DNA of 64,000 nucleotides from CAXBNB01 sp040151475 (GTDB lineage: Bacteria > Bacteroidota > Bacteroidia > Cytophagales > Cyclobacteriaceae), in contig NZ_JBDKWG010000122.1 in NCBI RefSeq assembly GCF_040151475.1, forward strand, positions 62,001 through 126,000, read 5' to 3'. Shown here piece by piece: positions 35,498-44,666 of the stretch. A model generated the notes under the pieces. The model had not been told where the DNA came from, ran no database searches, and saw nothing but the letters and a program-made list of their open reading frames with translations. The translations under genes and the position numbers were made by a program. The first letter of the stretch is position 1; every line of letters starts with the position of its first letter.

Positions 35498-36492
35498 TCA
35501 TCCACTTAAAAGAAAACATATCCGACGACAAAGCAATAGAACTGGCAGCCAAAGCTTCTGCCATTTATTATAAAAAAGACGGGTTCTACGTATTGATCAC
35601 AGGATCGGCACAAAAAGAAATCAATCCTGAACTGGAACCTTATGCCGATGAATATTTTGCAATGAGCTCCGACATCCAGTTGGCGAGCAAAGACTACCGA
35701 CCTGAACTCAGGGAGATCACCTTAGGCAAAGCAAAAATCGGTGGGAAAACAAACAATACTTTGATGATCACCGGGCCATGTTCTATCGAGTCGATGGAGC
35801 AAATTACTCAAAGTGCAGAGTTATTAAAAAAACACAACCTGACTACCCTAAGAGCTGGATGCTATAAGCCGAGAACTTCTCCCTACTCATTCCAAGGTCT
35901 GGGCTTGGAAGGATTGAAAATGCTTAGCAAAATCCGTGATGAGTATGGCTACAACATCATCACAGAAGTGAGGGATTCTACTCATATAGATGAGGTAATC
36001 GAATATTCTGATATCATTCAGGTTGGGGCAAAAGCCATGTACGATCAGGGCATCTTAAGGAAATGTGGCAAATCAGGCAAACTGGTATTGATCAAACGAG
36101 GTTTTGGAACGACACTACAAGAGTTTGTTCAGTCTGCCGAATTTGTACTGTCAGGTGGCAATGAAAATGTAATGCTTTGCGAAAGAGGCATCAGGACTTT
36201 TGAAACCAAAACAAGGTTTACGCTGGATTTGTGCGGAGTGGCCTGGTTGAAAGAAAACACCAATTTGCCCGTCATATTAGATCCCAGTCATGCACTGGGC
36301 TATCGTTACGGCATTGCAGACTTAACCCGTGCCTGTGTGGCTATGGGTGTTGACGGGCTTTTAATAGAAAGTCACCCTGACCCTTCAGTCGCCAAATCAG
36401 ACGCAGCACAACAACTGAATTTTGATCAATTCACTACAATGTTCGAAAGCTTACAGCCAGTAGCCAATGCTGTTGGTAGAAATATCATCTAA
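35494..36492 (+). CDS. DAHP-synthase-family enzyme (type I-beta, aroF-like)
   Basis: 332 residues. An N-terminal ferredoxin-like domain (residues 1-70) precedes the barrel as in Thermotoga DAHP synthase. Seen: Cys96 in TGPCSIES, KPRTSP at 125-130, KRGFGTT at 201-207, LCERGIRTFE at 228-237 and DPSHALG at 263-269. The family condenses phosphoenolpyruvate with erythrose 4-phosphate to start aromatic synthesis. The usual GARNMQN segment is GAKAMYD (178-184), so two phosphate-site positions differ. Similar sequences are, to my knowledge, common in Cytophagales and annotated as 3-deoxy-7-phosphoheptulonate synthase. The coupled epimerase gene could supply or regulate sugar-phosphate substrate. Confidence 0.85.
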   Translation: MIIHLKENISDDKAIELAAKASAIYYKKDGFYVLITGSAQKEINPELEPYADEYFAMSSDIQLASKDYRPELREITLGKAKIGGKTNNTLMITGPCSIESMEQITQSAELLKKHNLTTLRAGCYKPRTSPYSFQGLGLEGLKMLSKIRDEYGYNIITEVRDSTHIDEVIEYSDIIQVGAKAMYDQGILRKCGKSGKLVLIKRGFGTTLQEFVQSAEFVLSGGNENVMLCERGIRTFETKTRFTLDLCGVAWLKENTNLPVILDPSHALGYRYGIADLTRACVAMGVDGLLIESHPDPSVAKSDAAQQLNFDQFTTMFESLQPVANAVGRNII

Positions 36493-36538
36493 TCCAAAAC
36501 CTTTATACTTTTCTACTTTCAAACCTTTAACTCAGTAA

Positions 36539-37444
36539 ATGAAACCAACATTATTAGTACTTGCAGCAGGAAGAGGCAGCCGGTTTGGCGGAGCAAAACA
36601 AGTAAGTGAAATGGGCCCTTCGGGGGAAACCATTATGGAATACAGCATCCACGATGCGCTACAAAGCGGTTTTGGTAAAGTGGTCTTAGTAATTAACAAA
36701 CAGGTTGAAGCCGATACCATTGAGATCATGTCCAATACAAATATTGATCCTTCACTGATTTCCTATGCTTATCAGGATTTGTTCGTTGAGCATATAAGCG
36801 ATAACATTCAATCTGAAAGGTTGAAGCCTTGGGGCACTGCTCATGCTATTTTATCGGCTGAGAAATTGATTGGTACCCCATTTGCCATGATTAATGCGGA
36901 TGATTTTTATGGTCGTGATGCATTTAAGACAATGGCAGACTTCCTTTCAACTGTAGCAATAAAGGACTCTTCCAAATACAGTATGGTCGGTTATGATTTG
37001 ATCAATACTTTGTCAGACAATGGCAAAGTCTCCAGAGGAATATCTGTAAGCGATGACAATGGTTATTTGACTTCAATAACTGAAACCCACAATATTTTCG
37101 CTGATGGGAATAAAATTTTATGTTCAAGTGACTCTGATGAAAATGTAGAAGTAAAGGAAGGTCTGGCATCAATGAATTTTTGGGGATTTAATCCCAATAT
37201 TTTCAAAGAAATGCATGAGCAATTTCAGTCCTTTCTATCCTCCACTCCTAACCTCACCAAAGACGAATTTCAAATTCCGTCTGTCATTGACAAAATGATC
37301 AAAGACGGTAAAATCACTGTTTCTGTATTGCATTCAAAAGCCAAGTGGTTTGGAGTGACCTATAAAGAAGACCGTCCAGTTGTTGTAGAAAAATTATCAG
37401 AATTCGTAAAGGAAGGAAAATATAAAAGTCCGTTGTGGAAATGA
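36539..37444 (+). CDS. Sugar-phosphate nucleotidyltransferase family protein
   Basis: 301 residues, GT-A-like nucleotidyltransferase. The N-terminal loop LVLAAGRGSRFGGAKQ (residues 5-20) binds the NTP, MGPSGETIMEYSI follows, and INADDFYGRDAF carries the metal-binding Asp. The family activates sugar 1-phosphates or similar substrates to nucleotide sugars; the substrate of this subgroup, widespread in Bacteroidota, is unknown to me. It follows the DAHP-synthase-family gene by 46 bp and overlaps the peroxiredoxin gene through ATGA, so it is part of the same transcript. Confidence 0.8.
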   Translation: MKPTLLVLAAGRGSRFGGAKQVSEMGPSGETIMEYSIHDALQSGFGKVVLVINKQVEADTIEIMSNTNIDPSLISYAYQDLFVEHISDNIQSERLKPWGTAHAILSAEKLIGTPFAMINADDFYGRDAFKTMADFLSTVAIKDSSKYSMVGYDLINTLSDNGKVSRGISVSDDNGYLTSITETHNIFADGNKILCSSDSDENVEVKEGLASMNFWGFNPNIFKEMHEQFQSFLSSTPNLTKDEFQIPSVIDKMIKDGKITVSVLHSKAKWFGVTYKEDRPVVVEKLSEFVKEGKYKSPLWK

Positions 37445-38007
37445 CGATCAGTTGGCAATTACTAATTTGTGGCTTTTTATATGCTTCAATAGAATTACCA
37501 TTAACCGAATATGATAATACCCTTGAAATAAAAGATACCTTTCAAATGCCAAATAAAATCAGTGTGGGAGACACCATTCCAAACTTCACCTTGTTAGATC
37601 AAAACAGTAAAGAGGTTTCTATTACGAATAAAATTGGACAACCATTGGTCATCTACTTTTATCCAAAAGATGACACTCCGGGCTGCACCAAGGAAGCTTG
37701 CTCCTTTAGAGATCAATACGACGTTTTTGGAGAATACGGTACAGAGATTATCGGCATTAGTTCAGATTCCCCTGCTTCTCATCTTAAATTTGCAAAAAAA
37801 TACAATCTCAATTTCATCTTGCTCAGCGATGAAAAGGGTGAAGTAGAAAAACTCTTTGGTGTCCCCCGTTCTGTATTAGGGCTTATTTCCGGTCGGGTTA
37901 CCTACATTATAGATAAAAACGGAGTTGTCAGACACGTATTCAATTCCCTTTTTAATGCTGAAAAGCACGTAGAAGAATCCCTTCGGATTATCAAATCCAT
38001 GGAGTAA
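37441..38007 (+). CDS. Peroxiredoxin of the BCP type with N-terminal extension
   Basis: The thioredoxin-fold body has the peroxidatic Cys in FYPKDDTPGCTKEACSF, with the second Cys five positions later, as in BCP/PrxQ. It reduces hydroperoxides with thioredoxin. Two starts are possible. ATG 37441 overlaps the previous stop (ATGA), gives 188 residues and adds a hydrophobic MTISWQLLICGFLYASIELP that could be a signal or anchor. ATG 37546 gives the usual ~153-residue cytoplasmic protein (MPNKISVGDTIPNF). The coupling favours the longer form, so the protein may be envelope-bound. Confidence 0.85.
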   Translation: MTISWQLLICGFLYASIELPLTEYDNTLEIKDTFQMPNKISVGDTIPNFTLLDQNSKEVSITNKIGQPLVIYFYPKDDTPGCTKEACSFRDQYDVFGEYGTEIIGISSDSPASHLKFAKKYNLNFILLSDEKGEVEKLFGVPRSVLGLISGRVTYIIDKNGVVRHVFNSLFNAEKHVEESLRIIKSME

Positions 38008-38114
38008 AACATTCCTAAATCAATCATTAATCTGTCCCGAAAACGGCTAGATGGTTTTGATTGAAACCTTCGAAAGCTTTTATTTGTAGTCATCTACACC
38101 ATAAAATCAAACAA

Positions 38115-38825
38115 ATGCCAAATAAAACAGCAGTCGTATCAGGAGGAACCAAAGGAATAGGAAAAGCCATTGTCGCCAAATTTATGGAAAATGGATTTGA
38201 TGTCATCACTTGTTCCCGAAACCAAAACGATTTGGATGCACTAAAAGATGAAACTGTTGCAGCTACTTATCAGGGAAAACTATTCACTTTTAAATCTGAT
38301 TTGTCTAAAAAAGATGAAGTGATAGATTTTGCGAAATACATCCAAACAAAATCAGATCATGTGGATGTATTGGTAAATAATGCCGGAGTTTTTCTTCCAG
38401 GTGAAATGAGCACGGAAAAAGAAGGTAGTTTGGAATTCATGATAAATACTAATCTCTACAGTGCTTATCATTTGACAAGAAGTTTGATTCAGGGAATGAT
38501 CGCAAGCAAATCAGGAGATATTTTTAATATCTGTTCAGTGGCTAGTAAAATGGCCTATCCCAATGGAGGTTCATACAGTATTTCAAAATTTGCGATGTAT
38601 GGTATGTCTAAAGGATTGAGGGAAGAGCTAAAGCCACATGGCATCAGAGTTACTGCTGTGCTGCCCGGAGCGACTTATACAGCAAGCTGGGATGGTGTTG
38701 ACCTGCCTGAAGATAGATTTATCAAGCCTGAAGATGTGGCAGAAGCGGTATGGTCTGCCTATTCGTTATCCAGAAATTCAGTGGTAGAGGACTTAATCAT
38801 CCGTCCACAGTTAGGAGATATTTGA
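38115..38825 (+). CDS. Short-chain dehydrogenase/reductase
   Basis: 236 residues from ATG 38115 (MPNKTAVVSGGTKGIGKAI); an earlier in-frame start at 38061 adds an unlikely leader. The classical SDR motifs are visible: GGTKGIG (NAD(P) binding), VNNAGVF, Ser of NICSVASK and the YSISKFA Tyr-x-x-x-Lys active site. Substrate unknown; the form resembles 3-ketoacyl reductases and sepiapterin-type reductases. It is the last gene of the plus-strand run starting at 34490 and has a 107-bp gap before it, so it may be a separate unit. Confidence 0.88.
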   Translation: MPNKTAVVSGGTKGIGKAIVAKFMENGFDVITCSRNQNDLDALKDETVAATYQGKLFTFKSDLSKKDEVIDFAKYIQTKSDHVDVLVNNAGVFLPGEMSTEKEGSLEFMINTNLYSAYHLTRSLIQGMIASKSGDIFNICSVASKMAYPNGGSYSISKFAMYGMSKGLREELKPHGIRVTAVLPGATYTASWDGVDLPEDRFIKPEDVAEAVWSAYSLSRNSVVEDLIIRPQLGDI

Positions 38826-38831
38826 TCTTAA

Positions 38832-38864
38832 AACCTTCCAAAGATTTGAAACCTTTGGAAGGTT
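38832..38864. terminator. Bidirectional hairpin between SDR and metalloprotease genes
   Basis: AACCTTCCAAAG (38832-38843) and CTTTGGAAGGTT (38853-38864) make a perfect 12-bp stem with a 9-base loop between convergent genes. No long T-run follows, so it may be a palindromic repeat (a common AACCTTCCAAAG type) acting as terminator. Confidence 0.6.
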
Positions 38865-38876
38865 GTTCTTAAACTT

Positions 38877-41456
38877 TTAATCCTGATCCAACGCTTTATC
38901 GATCAAAAAAGCAATGTGCTGGCGGTGAGCCTTGCTTGCAGTATCACCATAAGCACTACTGGCCGTTTTTTTAATCGACTTAAGATTGTAGAGTGCCATC
39001 GACTTTGCCATGTTAGTATAGGCACTTTTAGCATCTATTATCCCAATAAGTCTTTTCACATATTCTATTTGGAGGTTTTGCCTGAAAGAATTTACTGATT
39101 TATAGGCATCCGCCTTAAAAATAGCATTGTTAAGATCAGCCATGTATTCAGAAAGGCTGTATTTGTTTCCATATAATTCACTATCAGAAATTCTTTGCAA
39201 AGTGTTCACATGAAGAATGTGAGACAAAATATCTTTTTGAGAGGACAATACCCTTGCATGCAGCTTTGGATCTTCCGGGCCCGAAAAGAAATTAAATCCT
39301 CTGCGTTGCAATGCCATATAGTTGTACAACTCAGAAGGAACGGCATATGCATCAGGAGAAAAAATGTATTCAGAAAGAGCATTCATTGCCCTTTTTTGGT
39401 CTGCATAAGCAACAGGAGTATATGGTTTAACTGTCTCTTGCTGGCCCACCATTGACCTGTCCACATAGACACCACCAATAAATCTGGAGATCACCCTGCC
39501 TGCAATGGCATATTGACCGGACAATATGCTAAATGCCTGTGTCAGCTCCTGATAGGATTTTCCTTCAACACTGTACTTTTCTTTGATTTTTCCCATCAGG
39601 TTGTTCACAATTTTAAACCTGTCAATGGAATAGCTTATCTGATCATTGGAAAGGTCTCCAATCATCACTCTTGGATCTATTGCTTTTCCGGCTGACCGCA
39701 TATCATCTGCATCATTTCCAAAAATCAATTCCGGATCTGTAGATTTAGAAAGGATTTTTTCCAATTCATCATCTGTATTAACAACAGAATATCCAAATTC
39801 AATCGCCCATTTATCATAAGGGCCTACTGCCACATCATAGTATTGTCCCTGTTTGCTTCTGCCAAGGGTTAAATTGATGGCAGTGTAGTCCATCACAGAA
39901 CCAGTCAGACATTTCCCTTTTATAAAATTTTTATCAGCAAGCTGCTCGGGTGTAAACCTCTGGCTAGCTTTCATGTTGTGATTGAGTCCCAAGGTATGGC
40001 CAACTTCATGCATTGTCAATGCAATCATGGATTCTTCCTGCATTCCTTTCAAATCTTCCTTTGAGGCTCCTTCCGCCATCAATAGTGCTTGTCCGAAAAG
40101 GGTATTTGATTGAGTCAGATATCCCATGCTGCAAAGTTCTGGAGTCAGTTCTTCAGAGCTTATCTCATATGTATTATAAGAATAGCCACTGGTAATATTG
40201 AAAAGCTTGTCGTATTTCACCCTGTTGGTATGGTGTACAAACTCAAGCATGATATCAGCACCTAAAATTTGTCCCGTACGTGGATTGACAAAACTTGGCC
40301 CATATCCACCGAATGGAGGATTAGCAGAAGAAGTCCATCTCAACACATTATAGTTAATATCACCAGCATCCCAGGTAGCTGTATCAGGCTGCACTTTTAC
40401 TGCCATTGCATTCTTAAAGCCTGCCTGCTCAAAAGCCTTGTTCCATGCCAATACTCCTTTTTTTATGGCATCTCTGAATTCGTAAGGCGTGGTATTCTCT
40501 ATCCACCAGGTAATTGGTTCTACAGGTTCGGACAGGGTGGCATTCTTGTCTTTCTTTTCCAGATTCCATCTATGCACCAAATCCATATAAGGTACAGCTT
40601 CTTTGGTGGTCATATCTGTCACTTTAGTAGTAAAATAACCAACTCTGGGGTCGTCTATCCTCGCCTGATAATTATTTTCAGGTACTGCTATAAAACTATG
40701 CTGTACCTGAACACTGATGTATCTCGAGTCAGTAATGGCATCAGTATCAATTGGATTGGGTTTTTTATTGTCAAATGTATATTCTACAACTACATCTGAG
40801 TTTTCTTCATAGTTTCTGATGTCAACATATTTTGTTTTATCACTACTCAATCCACCAAGTTTAAAGGCTTTAGGATCTTTTGAAAATGCCGTCACATCAA
40901 TAACACCCAGTACATCTTTCAAAAATAACGCATCTGCTTTTATCAGGTATTGCCCTTCTTCCGGGCTTCCAGCTTCTATTTTTCCGGAAAACATGATGGC
41001 ATTAGATATATTGGCATCAGCCGCCCTGCTCAAAGGATTCTCAGGATCGAAATACAACGAGGTATTTTGACTGACAAATTCAATTTTATCATAATACTTC
41101 CGGATTTTAAATATCTGTGAACCACGGAAACTTCCTTTGTTCATACGCCCTTCTACTATCCCATTTTCGAAATAATAGAAATGAATGTATTCTTTATCGA
41201 ACTGATCTTCTTTGATAAGTATCTTAAGACTCCCGGAAGTGGAGTCTCTATAAAAAGTAAACAAACCATCTATAGCTTCATGCTTTTTGATCGCATCCGC
41301 TACTTTTTTTGGTCCCTTATCTTCCTTTTTTTCTGTGGTAGTTTTTTCTGCCGCTTCATCTTTTTTCTTTTTCTTTTTTTGTGCCTCCACATCAGGTGTA
41401 GCTACAATCATGGCAACCAATACCAATCCAATAAGATATAAAACCTTGTTTTTCAT
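38877..41456 (-). CDS. Secreted zinc-dependent metalloprotease (DUF5117/DUF4953 type)
   Basis: 859 residues from ATG 41456 (MKNKVLYLIGLVLVAMIVATPDVEAQ, a signal peptide); the frame continues to 41519 without a fitting start. A Lys/Glu-rich low-complexity stretch follows the signal. A DUF5118/DUF5117-like region precedes the metzincin zinc site HEVGHTLGLNHNM near residues 483-495, with GSVMDYTAIN as the Met-turn. The C-terminal half is DUF4953-like. Large periplasmic or surface proteases of this kind are common in Bacteroidota; the target is unknown. Confidence 0.9.
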   Translation of the reverse strand: MKNKVLYLIGLVLVAMIVATPDVEAQKKKKKKDEAAEKTTTEKKEDKGPKKVADAIKKHEAIDGLFTFYRDSTSGSLKILIKEDQFDKEYIHFYYFENGIVEGRMNKGSFRGSQIFKIRKYYDKIEFVSQNTSLYFDPENPLSRAADANISNAIMFSGKIEAGSPEEGQYLIKADALFLKDVLGVIDVTAFSKDPKAFKLGGLSSDKTKYVDIRNYEENSDVVVEYTFDNKKPNPIDTDAITDSRYISVQVQHSFIAVPENNYQARIDDPRVGYFTTKVTDMTTKEAVPYMDLVHRWNLEKKDKNATLSEPVEPITWWIENTTPYEFRDAIKKGVLAWNKAFEQAGFKNAMAVKVQPDTATWDAGDINYNVLRWTSSANPPFGGYGPSFVNPRTGQILGADIMLEFVHHTNRVKYDKLFNITSGYSYNTYEISSEELTPELCSMGYLTQSNTLFGQALLMAEGASKEDLKGMQEESMIALTMHEVGHTLGLNHNMKASQRFTPEQLADKNFIKGKCLTGSVMDYTAINLTLGRSKQGQYYDVAVGPYDKWAIEFGYSVVNTDDELEKILSKSTDPELIFGNDADDMRSAGKAIDPRVMIGDLSNDQISYSIDRFKIVNNLMGKIKEKYSVEGKSYQELTQAFSILSGQYAIAGRVISRFIGGVYVDRSMVGQQETVKPYTPVAYADQKRAMNALSEYIFSPDAYAVPSELYNYMALQRRGFNFFSGPEDPKLHARVLSSQKDILSHILHVNTLQRISDSELYGNKYSLSEYMADLNNAIFKADAYKSVNSFRQNLQIEYVKRLIGIIDAKSAYTNMAKSMALYNLKSIKKTASSAYGDTASKAHRQHIAFLIDKALDQD

Positions 41457-41669
41457 CAATCTATAGGTTAAAGTGAAAATTATAGATGCGTAATTTAAAG
41501 TACTTGTTTGATCTGTCACATCACAAGAATTTAAGCGGTAATATTCATTGATAAGTAGCTCAATTGAAGAAAAATAAAGGTTAATAGCACAGGAAACAAT
41601 AGATTATTCTCATTTCACAAACAACATACAAAGCTCACACATGACCACATGATATATTTCAAACTGCAA

Positions 41670-41703
41670 TTGTCGTAATTCCATTTTGGTCATATTAGAT
41701 TTG
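41670..41703 (+). promoter_or_regulatory. Promoter of ispG
   Basis: A -7 box TAGATTTG at 41696-41703 lies only 7 bp before the ispG ATG at 41711; a TTG at 41670-41672 could be the -33 element (spacer 23). The transcript would start at or very near the ATG, so it may be leaderless. Confidence 0.55.
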
Positions 41704-41710
41704 CATATCA

Positions 41711-43666
41711 ATGGAAATAGCTAAAAAATACTGTCGCAGCTTAATCTCTTACCTTAGAAGAGAAACAGTAGAAGTGAAAATAGGAAATGTTCCTATGGGT
41801 GGAAGAAATCCCATTCGCATCCAATCGATGACTACTGTAGATACCATGGATACGAAAAATTCTGTGGCTCAGTCCATTCGGATGATTGAATCCGGATGTG
41901 AGTATGTAAGAATTACAGCACCGAGCATCAAAGAAGCTCAGAATCTGGAAAACATAAAAAAAGAGCTTCGACATAAAGGTTACCAAACTCCTTTGATAGC
42001 CGACATTCATTTCACACCAAATGCAGCGGAGCTGGCAGCCAAAATTGTGGAAAAAGTTCGGGTAAACCCAGGAAATTATGCTGATAAAAAGAAATTTGAA
42101 AACATCGAATATTCTGATGAATCTTATGCACAGGAACTAATAAGGATAAAGGAGAAGTTCACTCCTTTAGTGAAAATATGTAAAGAGCACGGTACTGCAA
42201 TGAGAATTGGTACCAATCATGGTTCCCTTTCAGATCGGATAATGAGCAGGTTTGGAGACACTCCATTAGGAATGGTAGAGTCTGCTTTAGAGTTTTTAAG
42301 AATTTGTGAAGAACTGGAATACTACGACATAGTATTGTCTATGAAATCCAGCAATACCAGAGTAATGGTTCAGGCGTACAGACTGCTGGTTCAAAAACTG
42401 AAGGAAGAAGGTTTGAAACCATACCCCATTCACTTGGGTGTAACAGAAGCAGGGGATGGTGAAGATGGCCGTATAAAATCTGCTGTAGGGATTGGTACGC
42501 TACTCGAAGATGGCATAGGTGACACTGTTAGGGTGTCACTGACCGAAGAACCGGAATTTGAAGCTCCGGTAGCTCAGGCATTGGTTGATAGATATTTGAC
42601 AAGAACAGTTTCAAAAGAGCAGGCCATTGTAGAAAAAAATCCGATAGACCCGTTTGCTTACCATAAAAGAGAAACACGTGAAATTCTAAATATTGGTGGT
42701 CAGAATGTACCACGTGTGGTTGCTGATCTAAGCCATTTAGAAAATATAGAAATTCAAGATTTGAAGAATATCGGGCACTTTTACTTGCCCGAACCAGACA
42801 AATGGAGGATGAATGATACCGGGGCAGATTTTGTCTTTACCGGAAATCACCCTGTTTCTTTCATGTTGCCAAATGGCCTGAAAGAAATTGTAAATTATAT
42901 CTACTGGGGTGAAAATCAGAATAAGCAGAACATATATCCATTATTAAGTACAAAAGAGTTTAATGAAAATATTCCATTGCATCCTGAGTTAAATTTTGTT
43001 GCAATAGATACAAATGATATCTCTTTTATTAATAAGATAAAAAAAGATCAAAACATAGTGTTACTTTTAAGTACCACCGAAGATCATGCTATGGCCTCAC
43101 TTCGATATCTTATATTCGAATTGATACGAAGCGAAGTGAATCTACCTGTAATTATCCGCAGAAACTATGCCGGATTAACTGAAGAGCAATTTCAATTATA
43201 TGCCGCTACAGATATAGGAGGGCTGTTAATTGATGGCTTGGGAGATGGTGCAATGCTAAACTTAATGGCCGAAGGAAAATGTCAAACCAAATTATCCAAT
43301 AGCACTGCATTTGGAATTTTGCAGGCAGCAAGAACTCGAATGACCAAAACGGAATACATTTCCTGTCCTTCTTGTGGCCGTACTTTGTTCGACTTGCAAG
43401 AAACTACCGCAATGATCAGAAAACGAACCGATCATTTAAAAGGGGTGAAAATAGGCATTATGGGCTGTATTGTAAATGGCCCTGGAGAGATGGCCGATGC
43501 TGATTATGGCTATGTAGGATCGGGCAAAGGAAAAATCACATTATACAAAGGTCAGGAAGTCATTAAAAGATCCGTACCTTCCGCTCATGCTGTCGATGAG
43601 CTGATCGAAATAATAAAATCAGATGGAGCATGGGTTGAGCCGGAAGCCCAACCAGTGCTCACATGA
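41711..43666 (+). CDS. ispG: 4-hydroxy-3-methylbut-2-enyl-diphosphate synthase, extended form
   Basis: 651 residues, the long IspG/GcpE form of Bacteroidota, Chlamydia and plants, with an extra domain between the N-terminal TIM barrel (GGRNPIRIQSMTTVDTMD, TMRIGTNHGSLSD) and the C-terminal Fe-S domain. Cys of SCPSCGRTLFDLQ and of GIMGCIVNGPGEMADADYG are the cluster ligands (about residues 554, 557 and 586). It converts MEcPP to HMBPP, the penultimate MEP-pathway step. It ends six bp before a converging barrel protein gene. The start matches family members (YCRSLISYLRRETVEVKIG). Confidence 0.95.
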   Translation: MEIAKKYCRSLISYLRRETVEVKIGNVPMGGRNPIRIQSMTTVDTMDTKNSVAQSIRMIESGCEYVRITAPSIKEAQNLENIKKELRHKGYQTPLIADIHFTPNAAELAAKIVEKVRVNPGNYADKKKFENIEYSDESYAQELIRIKEKFTPLVKICKEHGTAMRIGTNHGSLSDRIMSRFGDTPLGMVESALEFLRICEELEYYDIVLSMKSSNTRVMVQAYRLLVQKLKEEGLKPYPIHLGVTEAGDGEDGRIKSAVGIGTLLEDGIGDTVRVSLTEEPEFEAPVAQALVDRYLTRTVSKEQAIVEKNPIDPFAYHKRETREILNIGGQNVPRVVADLSHLENIEIQDLKNIGHFYLPEPDKWRMNDTGADFVFTGNHPVSFMLPNGLKEIVNYIYWGENQNKQNIYPLLSTKEFNENIPLHPELNFVAIDTNDISFINKIKKDQNIVLLLSTTEDHAMASLRYLIFELIRSEVNLPVIIRRNYAGLTEEQFQLYAATDIGGLLIDGLGDGAMLNLMAEGKCQTKLSNSTAFGILQAARTRMTKTEYISCPSCGRTLFDLQETTAMIRKRTDHLKGVKIGIMGCIVNGPGEMADADYGYVGSGKGKITLYKGQEVIKRSVPSAHAVDELIEIIKSDGAWVEPEAQPVLT

Positions 43667-43671
43667 TGATC

Positions 43672-44271
43672 TTATTTCAACAATACTCCTAAGGTAAATC
43701 CAGCACTAAACGCCATGGGAAAGTCATTGTCTCCTGCTGAAAACCCATAAAAATATCCTTGATCGTCATCGTTGGAAAATCCATACCCCAAGCCAACATG
43801 CCAGTCCAGGGACATTATTTTACCCAGTACGACTTGCTTCCCATAATTGATGAGCAAAGCTGCTGCAGTAATTGATTTTGATGATCTGTCAAATTCTTCA
43901 TGTCCAAATATAGATAGTGCAAGTTCAGGTCGGATATAAGACCCTCTCAGCAAATGCGTTCCAAATGTACCTTCAGTGGCATAAGCTGGTTTTAATTTGA
44001 ATTTAGGGCCTACTTTAACGAATACTCCATTATCCCTGTAGGGTTCATCTATTTTTTTACCCAACCCAATAATTCCTATTTTAGCTTCTATACTGGTAAA
44101 GTTTTTCAGGTATCGCTCATAGCCAAAAGTAGTATTGCCGGTAAGTGGTGAAAAGAATTCGATTTTAATGACAGACTTCTTTGTGAGTGAGTCAGGTTCG
44201 AGGGTTACTGCCTGACCTAAAACAGAGAAACTCAGCAAGCTAAACAGAAAGAATATTGAGAAATTTTTCAT
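43672..44271 (-). CDS. Outer membrane beta-barrel protein
   Basis: 199 residues from ATG 44271 (signal peptide MKNFSIFFLFSLLSFSVLGQ). The mature part alternates in beta-strand style (IKIEFFSPLTGNTTFGYERYLKN, LALSIFGHEEF, SLDWHVGLGYGFSNDD) and ends in a hydrophobic GFTLGVLLK strand. It resembles the small 8-stranded DUF3575/OmpW-like barrels of Bacteroidota. Role unknown. Confidence 0.75.
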   Translation of the reverse strand: MKNFSIFFLFSLLSFSVLGQAVTLEPDSLTKKSVIKIEFFSPLTGNTTFGYERYLKNFTSIEAKIGIIGLGKKIDEPYRDNGVFVKVGPKFKLKPAYATEGTFGTHLLRGSYIRPELALSIFGHEEFDRSSKSITAAALLINYGKQVVLGKIMSLDWHVGLGYGFSNDDDQGYFYGFSAGDNDFPMAFSAGFTLGVLLK

Positions 44272-44453
44272 GTGATTTATTGTTTGATATTGTAGTAATG
44301 ATGTCAAGAAATAAACCACTGCCCCCTAAATTAAAAAAATTATATTTCACAGTTACTCATAGATGCGTTTGCATCAACAGCCTGGCCAATGAATAAAATC
44401 CATTAAAGCTTTTTCGTAACCAGGCTTTCCATTTAACTTAGTCAAAAAATGGT

Positions 44454-44663
44454 ATGAAAAGCGACAAACCACAAAAAGACGAAAGCTCGATCAAAGAGTA
44501 TTTTTCTATAGGGGAGGTTTTCACTTATTTCTTTAGAAAAAAAAGTGATAAAAAAGAGACCAACATCAACCTGAGAATGATGCACGGTGTAAATAAATTT
44601 TCGATTATTGCTTTTTTACTTGGAATGACTTTTTTCATTCTCAAAAAAGTATTTTTTCACTGA
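44454..44663 (+). CDS. Small membrane protein (DUF6728-like)
   Basis: 69 residues. A charged N-terminus with KEYFSIGEVFTYFFRKK is followed by NLRMMHGVNKFSI and a single C-terminal helix (IIAFLLGMTFFILKKVFF). It resembles the DUF6728 group as I remember it, but I cannot confirm. It is three bp before the MmcQ/YjbR gene and probably co-transcribed. Confidence 0.65.
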   Translation: MKSDKPQKDESSIKEYFSIGEVFTYFFRKKSDKKETNINLRMMHGVNKFSIIAFLLGMTFFILKKVFFH

Positions 44664-44666
44664 TCT

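Noticed and set aside
34490..38825. Biosynthetic cluster for an aminoshikimate-type antibiotic
   Set aside because: No aminotransferase, kinase, NRPS/PKS or resistance gene is present; a primary-metabolism or envelope-sugar role is simpler.
40269..40799. 176-codon plus-strand frame inside the metalloprotease gene
   Set aside because: Antisense of a gene with a complete zinc site; composition is not protein-like.
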